Source: Ctena decussata (Eukaryota; Mollusca; Bivalvia; Lucinida; Lucinidae). From it: a DNA stretch of 64,000 bases. Shown here one piece after another: positions 55,029-64,000 of this stretch (the first letter of the stretch is position 1; each line of letters begins with the position of its first letter). The notes under the pieces were generated by a model, which saw only the letters and a program-made list of their open reading frames with translations, was not told where the DNA came from and made no database searches. The translations under genes were made by a program, and so were the position numbers. The stretch spans positions 3,417,501 to 3,481,500 of the forward strand of contig OZ022498.1 in NCBI GenBank assembly GCA_963989385.1, written 5' to 3'.

Positions 55029-55260
55029 CTGGTCATTGTCGCTACCCAGTGTCAAAATTACGGTTGTGGATGCCTACCGACATAGCCCACTTGAGTCATA
55101 TCCATGAAAGTTATTGTCAACTCTTCACCCGGAGGCATATTACAAAACACACTTCTATTTAATTTGCATCCATTATCTTCTCTTTTTTTTAAGATTTTTC
55201 TTGTTCATTGTTGTTTGGAGAGTTAACCATTTTTCTGGAGTCAGAGTCTATTTTTCTTTT

Positions 55261-55696
55261 CTATCCAAAAACATTGCAAGATCGTTGGGGCACCACAGAT
55301 GACTTCGCAACAATCCTTTTCCACCTTGTCCTGTTCTCAGCTGCCCTAGTTGAGCTGGCAAAGTCCATTCCTGTCCACTCTGTAATATTGCCTTCCCACC
55401 TCTTCTTCTGTCCGCCTTTCAAGTTTTTCTTTTTTTCTTTCACTCGTCTTTGCTAAATTAGAAGGTAAACATCTTAGTTTCCGTTTCTTCACCATGGTCA
55501 AGAGTTCGTCATATTCTCCAATGGCTGCTTGGATCTTCTTGCGAACCTCCTCATTGATTACATCCACTTTGAAGAGTGAGCTCAACTTCCTTTGGCTGAC
55601 AGGATCCTGCTTGCCAAGCATTGTATACCATACCGTCTGTACGAATTGCAAGTTGTATAGCCGTGGACCAGCTGAAGGTATGATCTGTATTTTCAT
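55261..55696 (-). pseudogene. RTE-type RT C-terminal fragment
   Basis: The minus-strand frame has MLGKQDPVSQRKLSSLFKVD, INEEVRKKIQAAIG, LLTMVKKRKLR, then a shift. The second frame gives RWEGNITEWTGMDFASSTRA and ends IVAKSSVVPQRSCNVFG with a stop at 55,261. Sequence normally lying between LRWYGHV and the WTGM tail is mostly missing. Best preserved of the three copies of this tail in the window (others at 4930 and 18,937). Confidence 0.75.
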
Positions 55697-55767
55697 TGGC
55701 GAAGTTGCAATTAAGGATTAGACATTGCAGAGTTTTCACAAAATATGTTCAATTTCTAACATTAAAT

Positions 55768-55831
55768 GAGCCGCGACATGACAAAACCAACAAAGTGGTC
55801 GTGCGCCCAGCGCAGACTCAAATCAGCCTGG
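55768..55831. mobile_element. GAGCC MITE, left half only
   Basis: GAGCCGCGACATGACAAAACC through CAGCCTGGGCTCAAATCAG, then abrupt loss of similarity. Confidence 0.75.
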
Positions 55832-56744
55832 GCTCAAATCAGTGCAGTGTGCAAAGATTATGCCCTCCTTTTAGCAGTTCATTCAGTATCAACATCTTTC
55901 TACCTTGCTGTGAGGTGTCGCTGAGGCGCCTTGATAAAAGCTTATTATCATAAGTTTTCTTTATTTTATGCAGTATTTGAGTGGTCATAGTTTACAGTGG
56001 CACTACACTAAAAGTGCCCATAGCTCACAGTGCAAAATAGGACAAAGCCATTGCACTGCCAAGTTTCTCCTGGTCTAAAGTTTCCATATTGAGGCATGGC
56101 ACTGAACAGACAACAGCTTTACCTACCAGCAACAGCTGAAATGTTGAGGGTCGTGCGGCATATTTTGGACTTAGATCTACTGTACTTTCAGTTTTAACAA
56201 CCCAGGTTCGCAGTAAATAAATCTCAAAACTATCAGTGCGCCCTGTTTCTCTCCTTCACCTCCCCGCCCCGCCCCCTGTTTATTTATCAACCCCAACAAA
56301 AATGCAGCAAAACAGTTTAGTTAAAGTAGATAAGCATAACATTCAGAAAATTATTTAACTTTGATGATAAAACCAATCAGAGGTCAGCAAATTCTCATTA
56401 TACTACTGAGAGCTCTCCCCAAAAGAGGCGGGGCTTGCATAATGAGCATTTTTTACCAGTGTAGCCTTACATTGTAGCAAGAATCTAAATTTGTGGTCCA
56501 AGGGAAGTAATTCAAAAGACATGGTTTTAATTGAAGTCATATCTTTCTTCAAAGGAAAGTTGACACTAGGCCTATCTGGCAGGAAAATACGGGGAAAGTG
56601 TAAAGTTCAAGTCAAAAACTCTCGAACACATTTTTATACTGGAGTCCAGTTTAAGTCCCTTTTTTCTAAGGTGTCTGGATACTCCTCTGTGTTTTTCCGC
56701 CATTTATACTCTGGGAACAACTTTCCCGACTTCTTGTTCGCTTC
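55832..56744. other. No gene recognised
   Basis: No repeat or coding frame I can support. A 118-codon frame (56,491-56,847) runs into the GACGTC MITE half and is therefore doubtful. Confidence 0.45.
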
Positions 56745-56806
56745 TCGATTATCACGTCGCATCGACGTCAGTCCGAAGTCATTTCGACGTCGTGTGCCTG
56801 CTGAGT
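56745..56806. mobile_element. GACGTC MITE, right half
   Basis: TCACGTCGCATCGACGTCAG ... CATTTCGACGTCGTGTGCC then TGCTGAG matches the right half of the elements at 88-1565. Confidence 0.7.
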
Positions 56807-57447
56807 CTGGACAATGTAGCTCTTCAAAAAAGGAATCTTCTCTTTAAGGAAAGAAGTTGCTTTTAGCTAGTGAGCGAATTCTTCTCATCAGGGAACAAAT
56901 TCTTTCCTTTAAGAGTTGACCTCCATTTCAAAGGGTTGAGAAATGGAAACTGACAGAATTGCTTCCCTTGAAAGTGTATACCCAGTCACATTTGGAAGTA
57001 AATTCTTGTAGCGAAGAATTTGTATCCTGAGTGTTCGAAATGCTTATCAGAGGGACGACTCTGAAGGAGAGAATTTGCAATTACTATTATGGTCAAGTTC
57101 AAGGTCATAGTTATGAGTTGCATTCATTCTCCTTTACCGGTGCCAAGTGGACATATAAGTTGGATGTGTCCATTCATAATTTCAGGGGTGTATTGTTTCC
57201 TTATTTCTTATCACTTTTATAGAAGTTGCTTTATACCTAATGCAATCCGTGTAGACCCTGATAAGATGTCTGATTTGGATAGGCAGTGTTTGCGCATGTC
57301 TTTTTTATTGGACGCTAGGCATAAAGGGTATTACCATGTTACAGAAGCCTTCTTTTTTCTCACACAGTCTAGCAAAGAGACGTCCAGAACATTGTACGAT
57401 GTGACATAAAGCAATATCAACTTCTGATCCCAAGCTGGCAATAAAGT
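56807..57447. other. Dispersed repeat pieces, no gene
   Basis: GGGAACAAATTCTTTCC then TTTAAGAGTTGACC (56,880) recurs near 60,590 and 2755, so a MITE-like repeat is likely. Frames at 57,031-57,409 are not recognised. Confidence 0.45.
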
Positions 57448-57685
57448 GAGCCGCGACACGACAAAACCAACAAAGTGGCATGTGCGCCTTGAAAAGACTC
57501 AAATCAGCCTGGGCATCCGTCCAGTCTGATCAGCGTTTTTGCTTTGCGCGTAAAGGGCAGCTAAGGTTCAAAGCTACCTCAATGCGGACAGCGAAGACTC
57601 TGATCAGACTGGGCGGATGCCCAGGCTGATCTGAGTCTTCGTTGGGCGCACATGCCACTTTGTTGGTTTTGTCATGTCGCGGCTC
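57448..57685. mobile_element. GAGCCGCGACACG MITE, copy k
   Basis: GAGCCGCGACACGACAAAACC ... GGTTTTGTCATGTCGCGGCTC with AAGT on both sides. Confidence 0.92.
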
Positions 57686-58842
57686 AAGTATTCTCCATAT
57701 TGACTTATGGTTAACTGACATTAAGGTCTTTAACAAAGTAATCGAAAACCAATCCAAGCAGCATAAGTGCTGTATTAGTTTTTAAAACGACTCGACGCCG
57801 ATAACTTGAAATTTGCATATCTTGGGTGCGCCATTTGCCACAAAAGGTATCAAAAGGGATCAAGGCGGTATTGCTATTCATCTTTCTCTATTTTCGTTAA
57901 AATTGGACCAAGTTTAAAGCGACAGATAAGGATAGAGCTCCCATCATGAACAATAACAAGTTAATATCAAGTGAATGAAACGACACGAGTTTCCAAACAT
58001 TAGGCATTAAATGGAATTAGGCCTGGCGATGAAAATGTCCGAATGTAACGTCTAAACTCAATTTGAAATTATCCCCCGTAAATTGCTCATACATAAATTT
58101 TCCCTTATCGCAATATTTACCCATCTTTTTAGACGCAGGGATTACTGAGGAAAAGATAGCAATATGTTTAAGACATCTAAAGTTAACTTAGGAAATAGCG
58201 TGCTGTCTAGATCTAAGTATATTTGATCGTGAATTATGATGAATTGATGCCAATTAGATCTAAAGGTTTGATATTAGATTGGTTGCGGATTTAGTCAAAC
58301 ATTTTGATTAATGTTACGGCAGGGAATATGGCAAATCGCTATATATTGCAATATAAAATGAGAGACAATATACAATATATTGTAAAATTTACCACGCAAA
58401 TAGCAGCAAATTCTTTCTGTAAGAGTATACCCCGGAAGGTCTATGTCGTCAGGGAAGCACACACAATCCCTTGTAAAATGGTGGGAAAAAACGACACCCA
58501 TGAAGAGAAAATCCAATACTGTTTTGTCGCGCGTGATACATGTAGTTACGTCGTGTAAAATAAGAAACAAGATTTGTAACGTAAGTTACTATTTACCATT
58601 TTGGTAAGAAGAAAGCATGATGTACTGTACATTCGCCCTTTAAAAGACCCGATCAACACCAGTAATGATACTTTCCATGCCAGTCAGTTTCAAAAACAGT
58701 CCTTTATAGGCTCACTGCCAGTTCGACCATCGGAGTGACTTTAAGCGTAAAAATGATTTCTCCTAAAACGGACTGGTAGGGATCGTACCAAGCCGATGTT
58801 GATCGGACTTTTTACATTTGAACGTATATGTCGAATTTATGT
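57686..58842. other. No gene recognised
   Basis: Two overlapping frames on opposite strands (58,295-58,570) cannot both be real and neither is recognised. The rest is A+T-rich spacer. Confidence 0.45.
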
Positions 58843-59065
58843 GAGCCGCAACACGACACGACAAAATCAACAATGTGGCATGTGCGCCCAGCAAAGACTC
58901 AGCCAGGGCATTGGCTTTGCGTTTAGGGTGTAGCTAAAGGTCTAAGCAACATCAATGTGGACAGCCAAGACTCTAATCAAACTAAGCGGTAGCCAAGGCT
59001 GATTTGAGTCTTCGCTGGGCGCACATGCCACTTTGTTGTTTATTGGAGTGTCGTGTCGCGACTCA
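58843..59065. mobile_element. GAGCCGCGACACG MITE, copy l
   Basis: GAGCCGCAACACGACACGAC ... TGTCGTGTCGCGACTC with ATGT on both sides. Part of the left inner arm is deleted. Confidence 0.85.
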
Positions 59066-59713
59066 TGTCTTGGACATCTGCACATTGCAAGATGAAGCTT
59101 TTCTTGCGGCACCGATCATAAAGATCCTAAAGGTTATTATTATGCTCGCAAACCCGTCAAAATGAGATATCTGACTGTGTTACAAATTACTTCGATTATT
59201 CCATCCCGTTGACTGATTGCTATATCATTGCCGATATTTGCAATCAAATAGCCTGTAAAGCACAAAGCGATATTGTTGATTTCAATATTTCTATATGTCA
59301 ATCAAAGTATTAATTTCCGATTTGACGGCACTCGTATCAAGATGAACATGGCGTGGCTAAAACCTCTTAAGACATTACAAAAACTGCGCATGCCCGGACC
59401 ATTCTGCACAAATGCTCAGTCTGGTCTTGACATGCGCACGTAACGCAGTCAACTGACAATGGTAACGACATATAGATTTCAATGCACCATGCGCGCGAGC
59501 CTGTCGTTCATAAACGCCCCAATGCCGGTTTGCTTGGCGGCTAATCGACTTAAGTAATTTATGGAACGTAAAAATATTCCGTATTTACTTAGAAATGACA
59601 GTCTGTAAATATTGTCTACTGAGGTTGCCAATGATTTCCATCATAACCAAAGACATAAGAAATCGCCTTGATAAATGCGTTATTGATCAATGGACTGCGA
59701 TCTCGCTTGACGT
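59066..59713. other. No gene recognised
   Basis: A small inverted pair (AAAACTGCGCATGCCCGGAC / CTGGTCTTGACATGCGCACG) lies near 59,390-59,440. No coding signal. Confidence 0.4.
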
Positions 59714-60000
59714 GTTTTTTTTTTTTTTTGTTTTTTTTTTTGTTTTTTTTCGGTAAATCCCGTAAATGATGATCTCGTGAAGGCCCTGATAGGCATGCAG
59801 GAAAAGTGTTCTTGTTTTGTTTTTTTTGTTGTTGTTGTTGTTGTTTTTTTTTTTTTTTTTTTTTTTTTTACCTTTTTAATGTCTTTATTAAGTAATATGA
59901 TTATTGTGTTAGTTCCTTGTGGCACAATTTTTAGCAGCATAAATACACGATGGTTTGTTGTTTTCTCTCAGTTTTTTTTTTTTTTTTTTTTTTTTTGTCT
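59714..60000. repeat. T-rich low-complexity block
   Basis: T-runs at 59,716-59,750, 59,818-59,869 (with GTT repeats) and 59,972-59,996. Apparent frames here are homopolymer artefacts. Confidence 0.9.
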
Positions 60001-60191
60001 GTATCAGGTGCTTGAAAAAAAGGACAAAATAAGCTATAACTGACTCAGTTTTCATCTCTTTGTCTAAAAAATGAGGAAAAACAAAGGCAATAATTATTAC
60101 AGACACTTAGGTATATGGGTACACCACGAGCACTTGTTTCATAGAAAAAAAAACACCCACTTTATCACTATAGTGGTATAGGGAGTGGGCT
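60001..60191. other. No gene recognised
   Basis: Short spacer, including a small inverted CACTATAGTGG motif near 60,167. Confidence 0.4.
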
Positions 60192-60296
60192 TTGGGTTTT
60201 AAACGATATTTTATTAACTATAGATTCCATACATATACTACTTTACAATTTCATAAGTAACAGGGTTTGACAGTAAGCAAAATGCTTATGAAATAA
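60192..60296 (-). repeat. LINE-like 3' terminus, second copy
   Basis: TTTTAAACGATATTTTATTAAC ... GTAAGCAAAATGCTTATG, similar to 49,329-49,432. Confidence 0.5.
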
Positions 60297-60470
60297 GCGC
60301 CTGTGATAGTGATATAGTTGGTGGGATTTTTTATTCTATGAAACAAGTACCTGTGGGGTATACCCCTCCATTCCATATTCGCCATTTTTACAAAGGGGAG
60401 CAACTTTTGTGAAACCAAGCTTGTTTTTCTGAACGCCGTAGCCTTTTCAAAATGGGATCAACTCGCATTT

Positions 60471-60538
60471 AGCAATCGGAACAATGCTCGGCAAAATTCC
60501 GTGATTCACGGAATTGGCCGAGCGGTGTTCCGATTGCT
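60471..60538. repeat. 68-bp hairpin
   Basis: AGCAATCGGAACA ... GCTCGGC ... AATTCCGTG-att-CACGGAATT ... CCGAGC ... GTTCCGATTGCT. A half copy is at 4513-4545. Confidence 0.75.
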
Positions 60539-61097
60539 CTCAAAGTAAAGAAAAGGGAGTAACTCTCAAAGAAAAGAATTTGCTTCTAAGGGAGCAATCC
60601 TTTTCATTTAAGAGTTGGCCCTTTAAATAAAAATTTCAAAGCTGCTTCCCCTGAAAACGAACCCTGGTACCTTAAAAGTCCAAAATATGTAGCATTAGCC
60701 TATTGACGTAAACTAAATAATTCGAAAATCGAATAAATTTTACTTCGAACTACCGTAAAAATTCTAAATATTGAGACAGGTAAGTCTGAGAAAACAGTGC
60801 AAACACAGATCAGTCTCATCAAGGTCCTTGCTGTTCGTCATTCCAGCAATATCTTTCAGACGCTTTACTGCATCGAAAAACTAAACCGCTCAATTTTTTG
60901 GGTCAGTTACGGTAATTATTTTTGGTGTCCCACTTTTTAGGATTTTCAGTTTTAGTTCAAATTACATCCGTGGTTAATCGAAGCGAGGACAATTTTGGTT
61001 TGGTGGACATATCTTCATGTTATATGTCTATTAGCTATTTCATGGAGCAAAAACAAACTGAAACTGATCATTTATGTGTTTTATTTTCGCAAAACAA
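60539..61097. other. No gene recognised
   Basis: 60,560-60,625 resembles 56,880-56,960. A decayed hairpin-module half (AAACAGTGCAAACACAGATC) is at 60,794. No gene. Confidence 0.45.
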
Positions 61098-61270
61098 TTT
61101 TTTTTTTTTTTAACAATTCAATTCTTTATTGAGTCTAAGCACAATGTGCCTCTACCCTAACACATTTACAATGAGAAGAACAATACAAATGGAAGTAACA
61201 AATACAAACATTGCTCAAACATACTCGTTAAAACCAACGAAGTTATGACAAACTGCGAACCGCGGCTGGG
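61098..61270 (-). repeat. Retroposed 3' end with poly(A)
   Basis: On the minus strand the sequence ends GACTCAATAAAGAATTGAAT then TGTT and about 12 A, that is, a poly(A) signal and tail. Probably a 5'-truncated LINE; no coding part is recognised. Confidence 0.6.
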
Positions 61271-61515
61271 ACAGGGCCAAGTCGTCAACTCTTAATTCAC
61301 GGCAATTAGCCTTTCACAACTGAGTGGTCATCGCTCCCGACTTTGTATCACGGGGTCGCGGGAAGAATCGTCATACCAGTGGAAAGCAGTTTGGTCTGTT
61401 CTAGTCTAAGGGAACTTACTCTTATTTTGCTGGCTAGATTGCCTATACCGAATGACTTCCCTACGTTGTTCAATCACTGCAGATGTAAAGACAAAGTGGA
61501 CACACTCTGGGCTTA
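61271..61515. other. No recognisable feature
   Basis: Spacer before a TTAA MITE. Confidence 0.4.
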
Positions 61516-61519
61516 TTAA

Positions 61520-61759
61520 CCCATTAATGCCTAGTGTCCTATAAAAGGGACAATGGCAAACAGTGCAGACCCTGATCAGACACCGCAAAACGCGGCGTCT
61601 GATCAGGGTCTACACTATTTGCAAATGACAAATCAGTAATTTCCTTTCAAGTTAAAATAGCATGCAAATGATAAAAATAAAATAAATCGGACGCCCCTTG
61701 AGTTACATATGGAGTCGTCCAATGAATCATGATAGAAGAGTCCACAGGGTATAAATGGG
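61520..61759. mobile_element. piggyBac-like TTAA MITE
   Basis: TTAA at 61,516-61,519 and 61,760-61,763. Ends CCCATTAATGCC / GGTATAAATGGG. The interior carries the hairpin module CAAACAGTGCAGACCCTGAT ... GGTCTACACTATTTGC (61,557-61,623). CCC-starting ends plus TTAA fit piggyBac. Confidence 0.8.
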
Positions 61760-61782
61760 TTAATGGCTTAGCTTACACGTAT

Positions 61783-62052
61783 AATAGACCCTACCCCGAG
61801 GTTATAAAACTTTTTTCATGCTCAACTCAGCTGAGCATGAAATTTAAAATGCCCATTAATATAAAAATATCAAGAAATTCAGCATTTTTCAGGCTCAGAT
61901 AAGCCAAGAAGGCTATTTTTCTGCTCATAAATATTAAAATGCCAAATATTAAAATGCCAACAATTGTTGGCATTTTAAAATTTATGAGCAGAAAAAATTT
62001 CATGCTCAGCTGAGTTGAGCATGAAAAAAGTTTAATAACCTCGGGGCCCTAT
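61783..62052. mobile_element. CCCCGAGGTTAT palindromic MITE
   Basis: AATAGACCCTACCCCGAGG ... TTTTTTCATGCTCAACTCAG at the left and the inverse at the right (CTGAGTTGAGCATGAAAAAA ... CCTCGGGGCCCTATT). The inner AAATGCCAACAATTGTTGGCATTT also folds. Confidence 0.8.
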
Positions 62053-62175
62053 TGCTCTCCCGGTGGTATAAATTAATGTACAATGTTGTCATAAATAAAT
62101 AAAACATCCTTGTTTTACTCATAAAAACTGCTGAAAAATTTGGGTCATTTCTATAATAGAGTGGACCTAGATATC

Positions 62176-62249
62176 ATCAATGGGCGGTTGATCGGAGTCT
62201 TCGCTGGGCGCTCATGCTACTTTGTTGGTTTTGTCATGTCGCCAATCAT
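62176..62249. mobile_element. GAGCC MITE, right half
   Basis: GTCTTCGCTGGGCGCTCATG ... GTTGGTTTTGTCATGTCGCC. The right arm only, decayed. Confidence 0.65.
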
Positions 62250-62289
62250 CAATGTATATATCTCCTCTCCAAGGTAGTTGAGAATATAG

Positions 62290-62478
62290 GAGCCGTGACA
62301 CGTGAAAACTAACAAAGTGGCATGTCCGTCCTGCGAAGACTCAGATCGGCCTAGGCATCCGCCCAGCTAGCTCCATGCGCAAATCGAAGACTCTGATCAG
62401 ACTGGGATGATGCCCAGGCTGAACTGAGTCTTCGCTGGGCGCACATGCCACTTTGTTGTTTTTCTCGCGTGGCGGCTC
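62290..62478. mobile_element. GAGCCGCGACACG MITE, copy n
   Basis: GAGCCGTGACACGTGAAAAC ... TTTTTCTCGCGTGGCGGCTC with ATAG on both sides. The centre is shortened (about 189 bp). Confidence 0.85.
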
Positions 62479-63180
62479 ATAGGCAAAATTTGCATTGATA
62501 CTGTCGGATGACCTTTATTGCCGAGTGGGAGGGGTTAAGGTCAACAAATGTCAAGAGAAATTTTTGTGTTTAATAGAAGTTTATTGTTTATAAATTCAAA
62601 GGCCTCATTGCTTTTCCAGTGTTGTAAGCATCTTGTTCAAGCTGGCGGGGAGACCATGATTGATGTTTTAACAGATATCTGTGACAGGATCTGGAGAACA
62701 GGAGAATGACCTACCCCATGGACTCAGTCGCTGATTATTCAGGTATGTTTTTTTACCACATTTGTCTGCTCCGAGCATGCGTTAACATTCCAGTTTTGGA
62801 CACACAGAGCATGCTCCACGGTGCTCCGAGCGTTATTTTTTTCTACATCAAGCTAGGGAACCACATAAATTGGAAAGCAGATAGATAAAGTACGCGCGTG
62901 CTCGCAAAAAAAGTACAAAACGGCGCGTGGAGCAACCACTGCTCAAAGTATATAGAACTAGGATGGTGCATGTGTGTTTGGCTTCCCCAAATGCAATATA
63001 AGTATACTCAATATTAGTGTCACAGATTATATACTGCTAGACTATACAGATGTTGACTACATACAGGAACTCTTGCTCTAAAATGCAATTTTCGTCAATA
63101 GCGAGCATGCTCGGAGTGACCATAATTGAGCAGTTAACGCATGTTCGGAGCGCCCATATGTGGTATAAAAACATAGCTCG
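62479..63180. other. No gene recognised
   Basis: GAGCATGC / GCATGCTC motifs recur (about 62,772, 62,809, 63,101), hinting at a decayed element. No coding signal until the RT begins. Confidence 0.45.
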
Positions 63181-64000
63181 ATTATTACACTCCCTAAAAA
63201 GGGCAACCTACAGCTCTGCCAGAACTACAGAACCATCAGCCTCATCAGTCATTCAAGCGAAGTCATGCTGAAAGTCATCTTGAACAGGCTTACACCACAA
63301 GCCGAAGAGATAATCGCTGAGGAACAGGCTAGGTTCCGAGCAGGAAGGAGCACCACAGAACAGACCTTCAACCTTAAAATCCTGTGTGAAAAGTATCTCC
63401 AACATCAGCAGAATCTGTACCATGTCTTCATTGATTTCAGAAAAGCCTTTGACAGGGTATGGCATGCAGCCTTATGGGCCACCATGCGGAAGTACAATAT
63501 CAATGCAAATCTAGTTCTCACCATTGAGCAGCTATACGAAAAGGCTACAAGTGCAGTGCTGATAAATGGCAGCACAGGAGAATGGTTCAGAACAATAGTT
63601 GGAGTAAGACAAGGATGTCTTCTGTCACCCACCCTCTTCAACATTTTTCTCGAACGGATCATGTCTGATGCTCTGGAAGAACATGACGGAAAGGTTACCA
63701 TAGGCGGCAGAAACATTTGCCGATGACATAGACGCTCTAGCTGAAGAAGAGCAGGAACTAGAAGCTCTAGTTGAAAGTTTCGATCAAACTTGCACAAGGT
63801 ATAAGATGGAGATCAGTGCTGAGAAGACCAAACTGATGACGAACAGCGCAGATGGCATCCAGAGGAAGATCAAGGTAAAAGGGCAGAAGCTCGATACTGT
63901 AACAAGCTTCAGATACCTTGGAGCAATTGTCTCAGATGGTGGCTTAAAACAGGAGGAAGGATTGCACAAGCCACTTCAGCTCTTTCCAAGCTGAAACCAA
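63181..64000 (+). pseudogene. RTE/I-like reverse transcriptase, truncated at both ends
   Basis: Starts ITLPKKGNLQLCQNYRTISL, then LKVILNRLTPQAEEIIAEEQ, RAGRSTTEQTFNL, motif A HVFIDFRKAFDRVWHAAL and motif B GVRQGCLLSPTLFNIFL. A frameshift near 63,705-63,720 takes motif C (TFADDIDALAEEEQ) into the next frame, followed by ISAEKTKLMTN and VTSFRYLGAIVSDGG. A further shift near 63,955 restores IAQATSALSKLKP. The catalytic aspartates are present. The 5' half (endonuclease and linker) is absent, and the 3' part lies beyond the window. A dead copy by its frameshifts. Confidence 0.85.

Noticed and set aside
58295..58570. Paired antisense frames of 84 and 91 codons
   Set aside because: Mutually overlapping, no domain, and the A+T-rich composition is consistent with chance.
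59680..60106. Frames rich in K, T or F near 59.7-60.1 kb
   Set aside because: Produced by T homopolymers; no complexity beyond that.
1..64000. LTR retrotransposon or viral insertion
   Set aside because: No long terminal direct repeats, protease, integrase or RNase H/gag-like motifs were found; all RT motifs are of non-LTR type.

Overview
The window looks like repeat-rich nuclear DNA from an invertebrate animal, most likely a bivalve mollusc. That assignment rests on the overall style: tRNA-derived SINEs with microsatellite tails, RTE-like and Jockey/CR1-like retroelement debris, and hundreds of palindromic non-autonomous DNA elements. I could not test the species. There is no bacterial-style gene layout, no rRNA, no CRISPR array and no complete host gene. 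Nearly every recognisable protein fragment is a decayed reverse transcriptase or transposase. One short possible host exon (a SWIM-like zinc-finger start near 54.7 kb) and one unexplained reading frame near 28.6-29.1 kb are the only other coding candidates.

Layout. 1-5.4 kb: three GACGTC palindromic MITEs, a Tc1 transposase scrap, the first copy of a 235-bp MITE family with GAGCCGCGACACG ends, a reverse-transcriptase tail, and an RTE tail split by a SINE. 5.97-10.25 kb: a 5'-truncated Jockey/CR1-like retrotransposon carrying three later insertions. 12.3-16.4 kb: a 4.1-kb inverted-repeat element with no clear coding sequence. 16.4-19.4 kb: RT fragments boxed by two near-identical TTAA-flanked MITEs in inverted orientation, including a 1.8-kb antisense retroelement gene with four in-frame stops.

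20,921-38,770 is the main discovery. It is a 17.85-kb foldback structure bounded by a perfect 9-bp direct repeat (TGAGAACTC). Its two roughly 7.4-kb arms are inverted copies of each other and consist of about 60 diverged copies each of a ~118-bp unit. Each end carries its own hairpin. The 2.8-kb centre holds a SINE, a tRNA-like relic, a regularly spaced AGGTCA-rich repeat and a SINE-split reading frame, but no recognisable transposase.

38.8-64 kb is a mosaic of palindromic elements: PIF/Harbinger-like elements with TTA target duplications, a GGGGCTAGTTGGTCC foldback nested in one of them, pogo-like, piggyBac-like and further MITE families. It also holds RT tails and a partial RTE/I-like reverse transcriptase running off the right edge. 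A short hairpin module (CAAACAGTG...CACTGTTTGC) recurs in several otherwise different elements. The window documents layered transposition, with many elements inserted inside others, rather than a working gene pathway.
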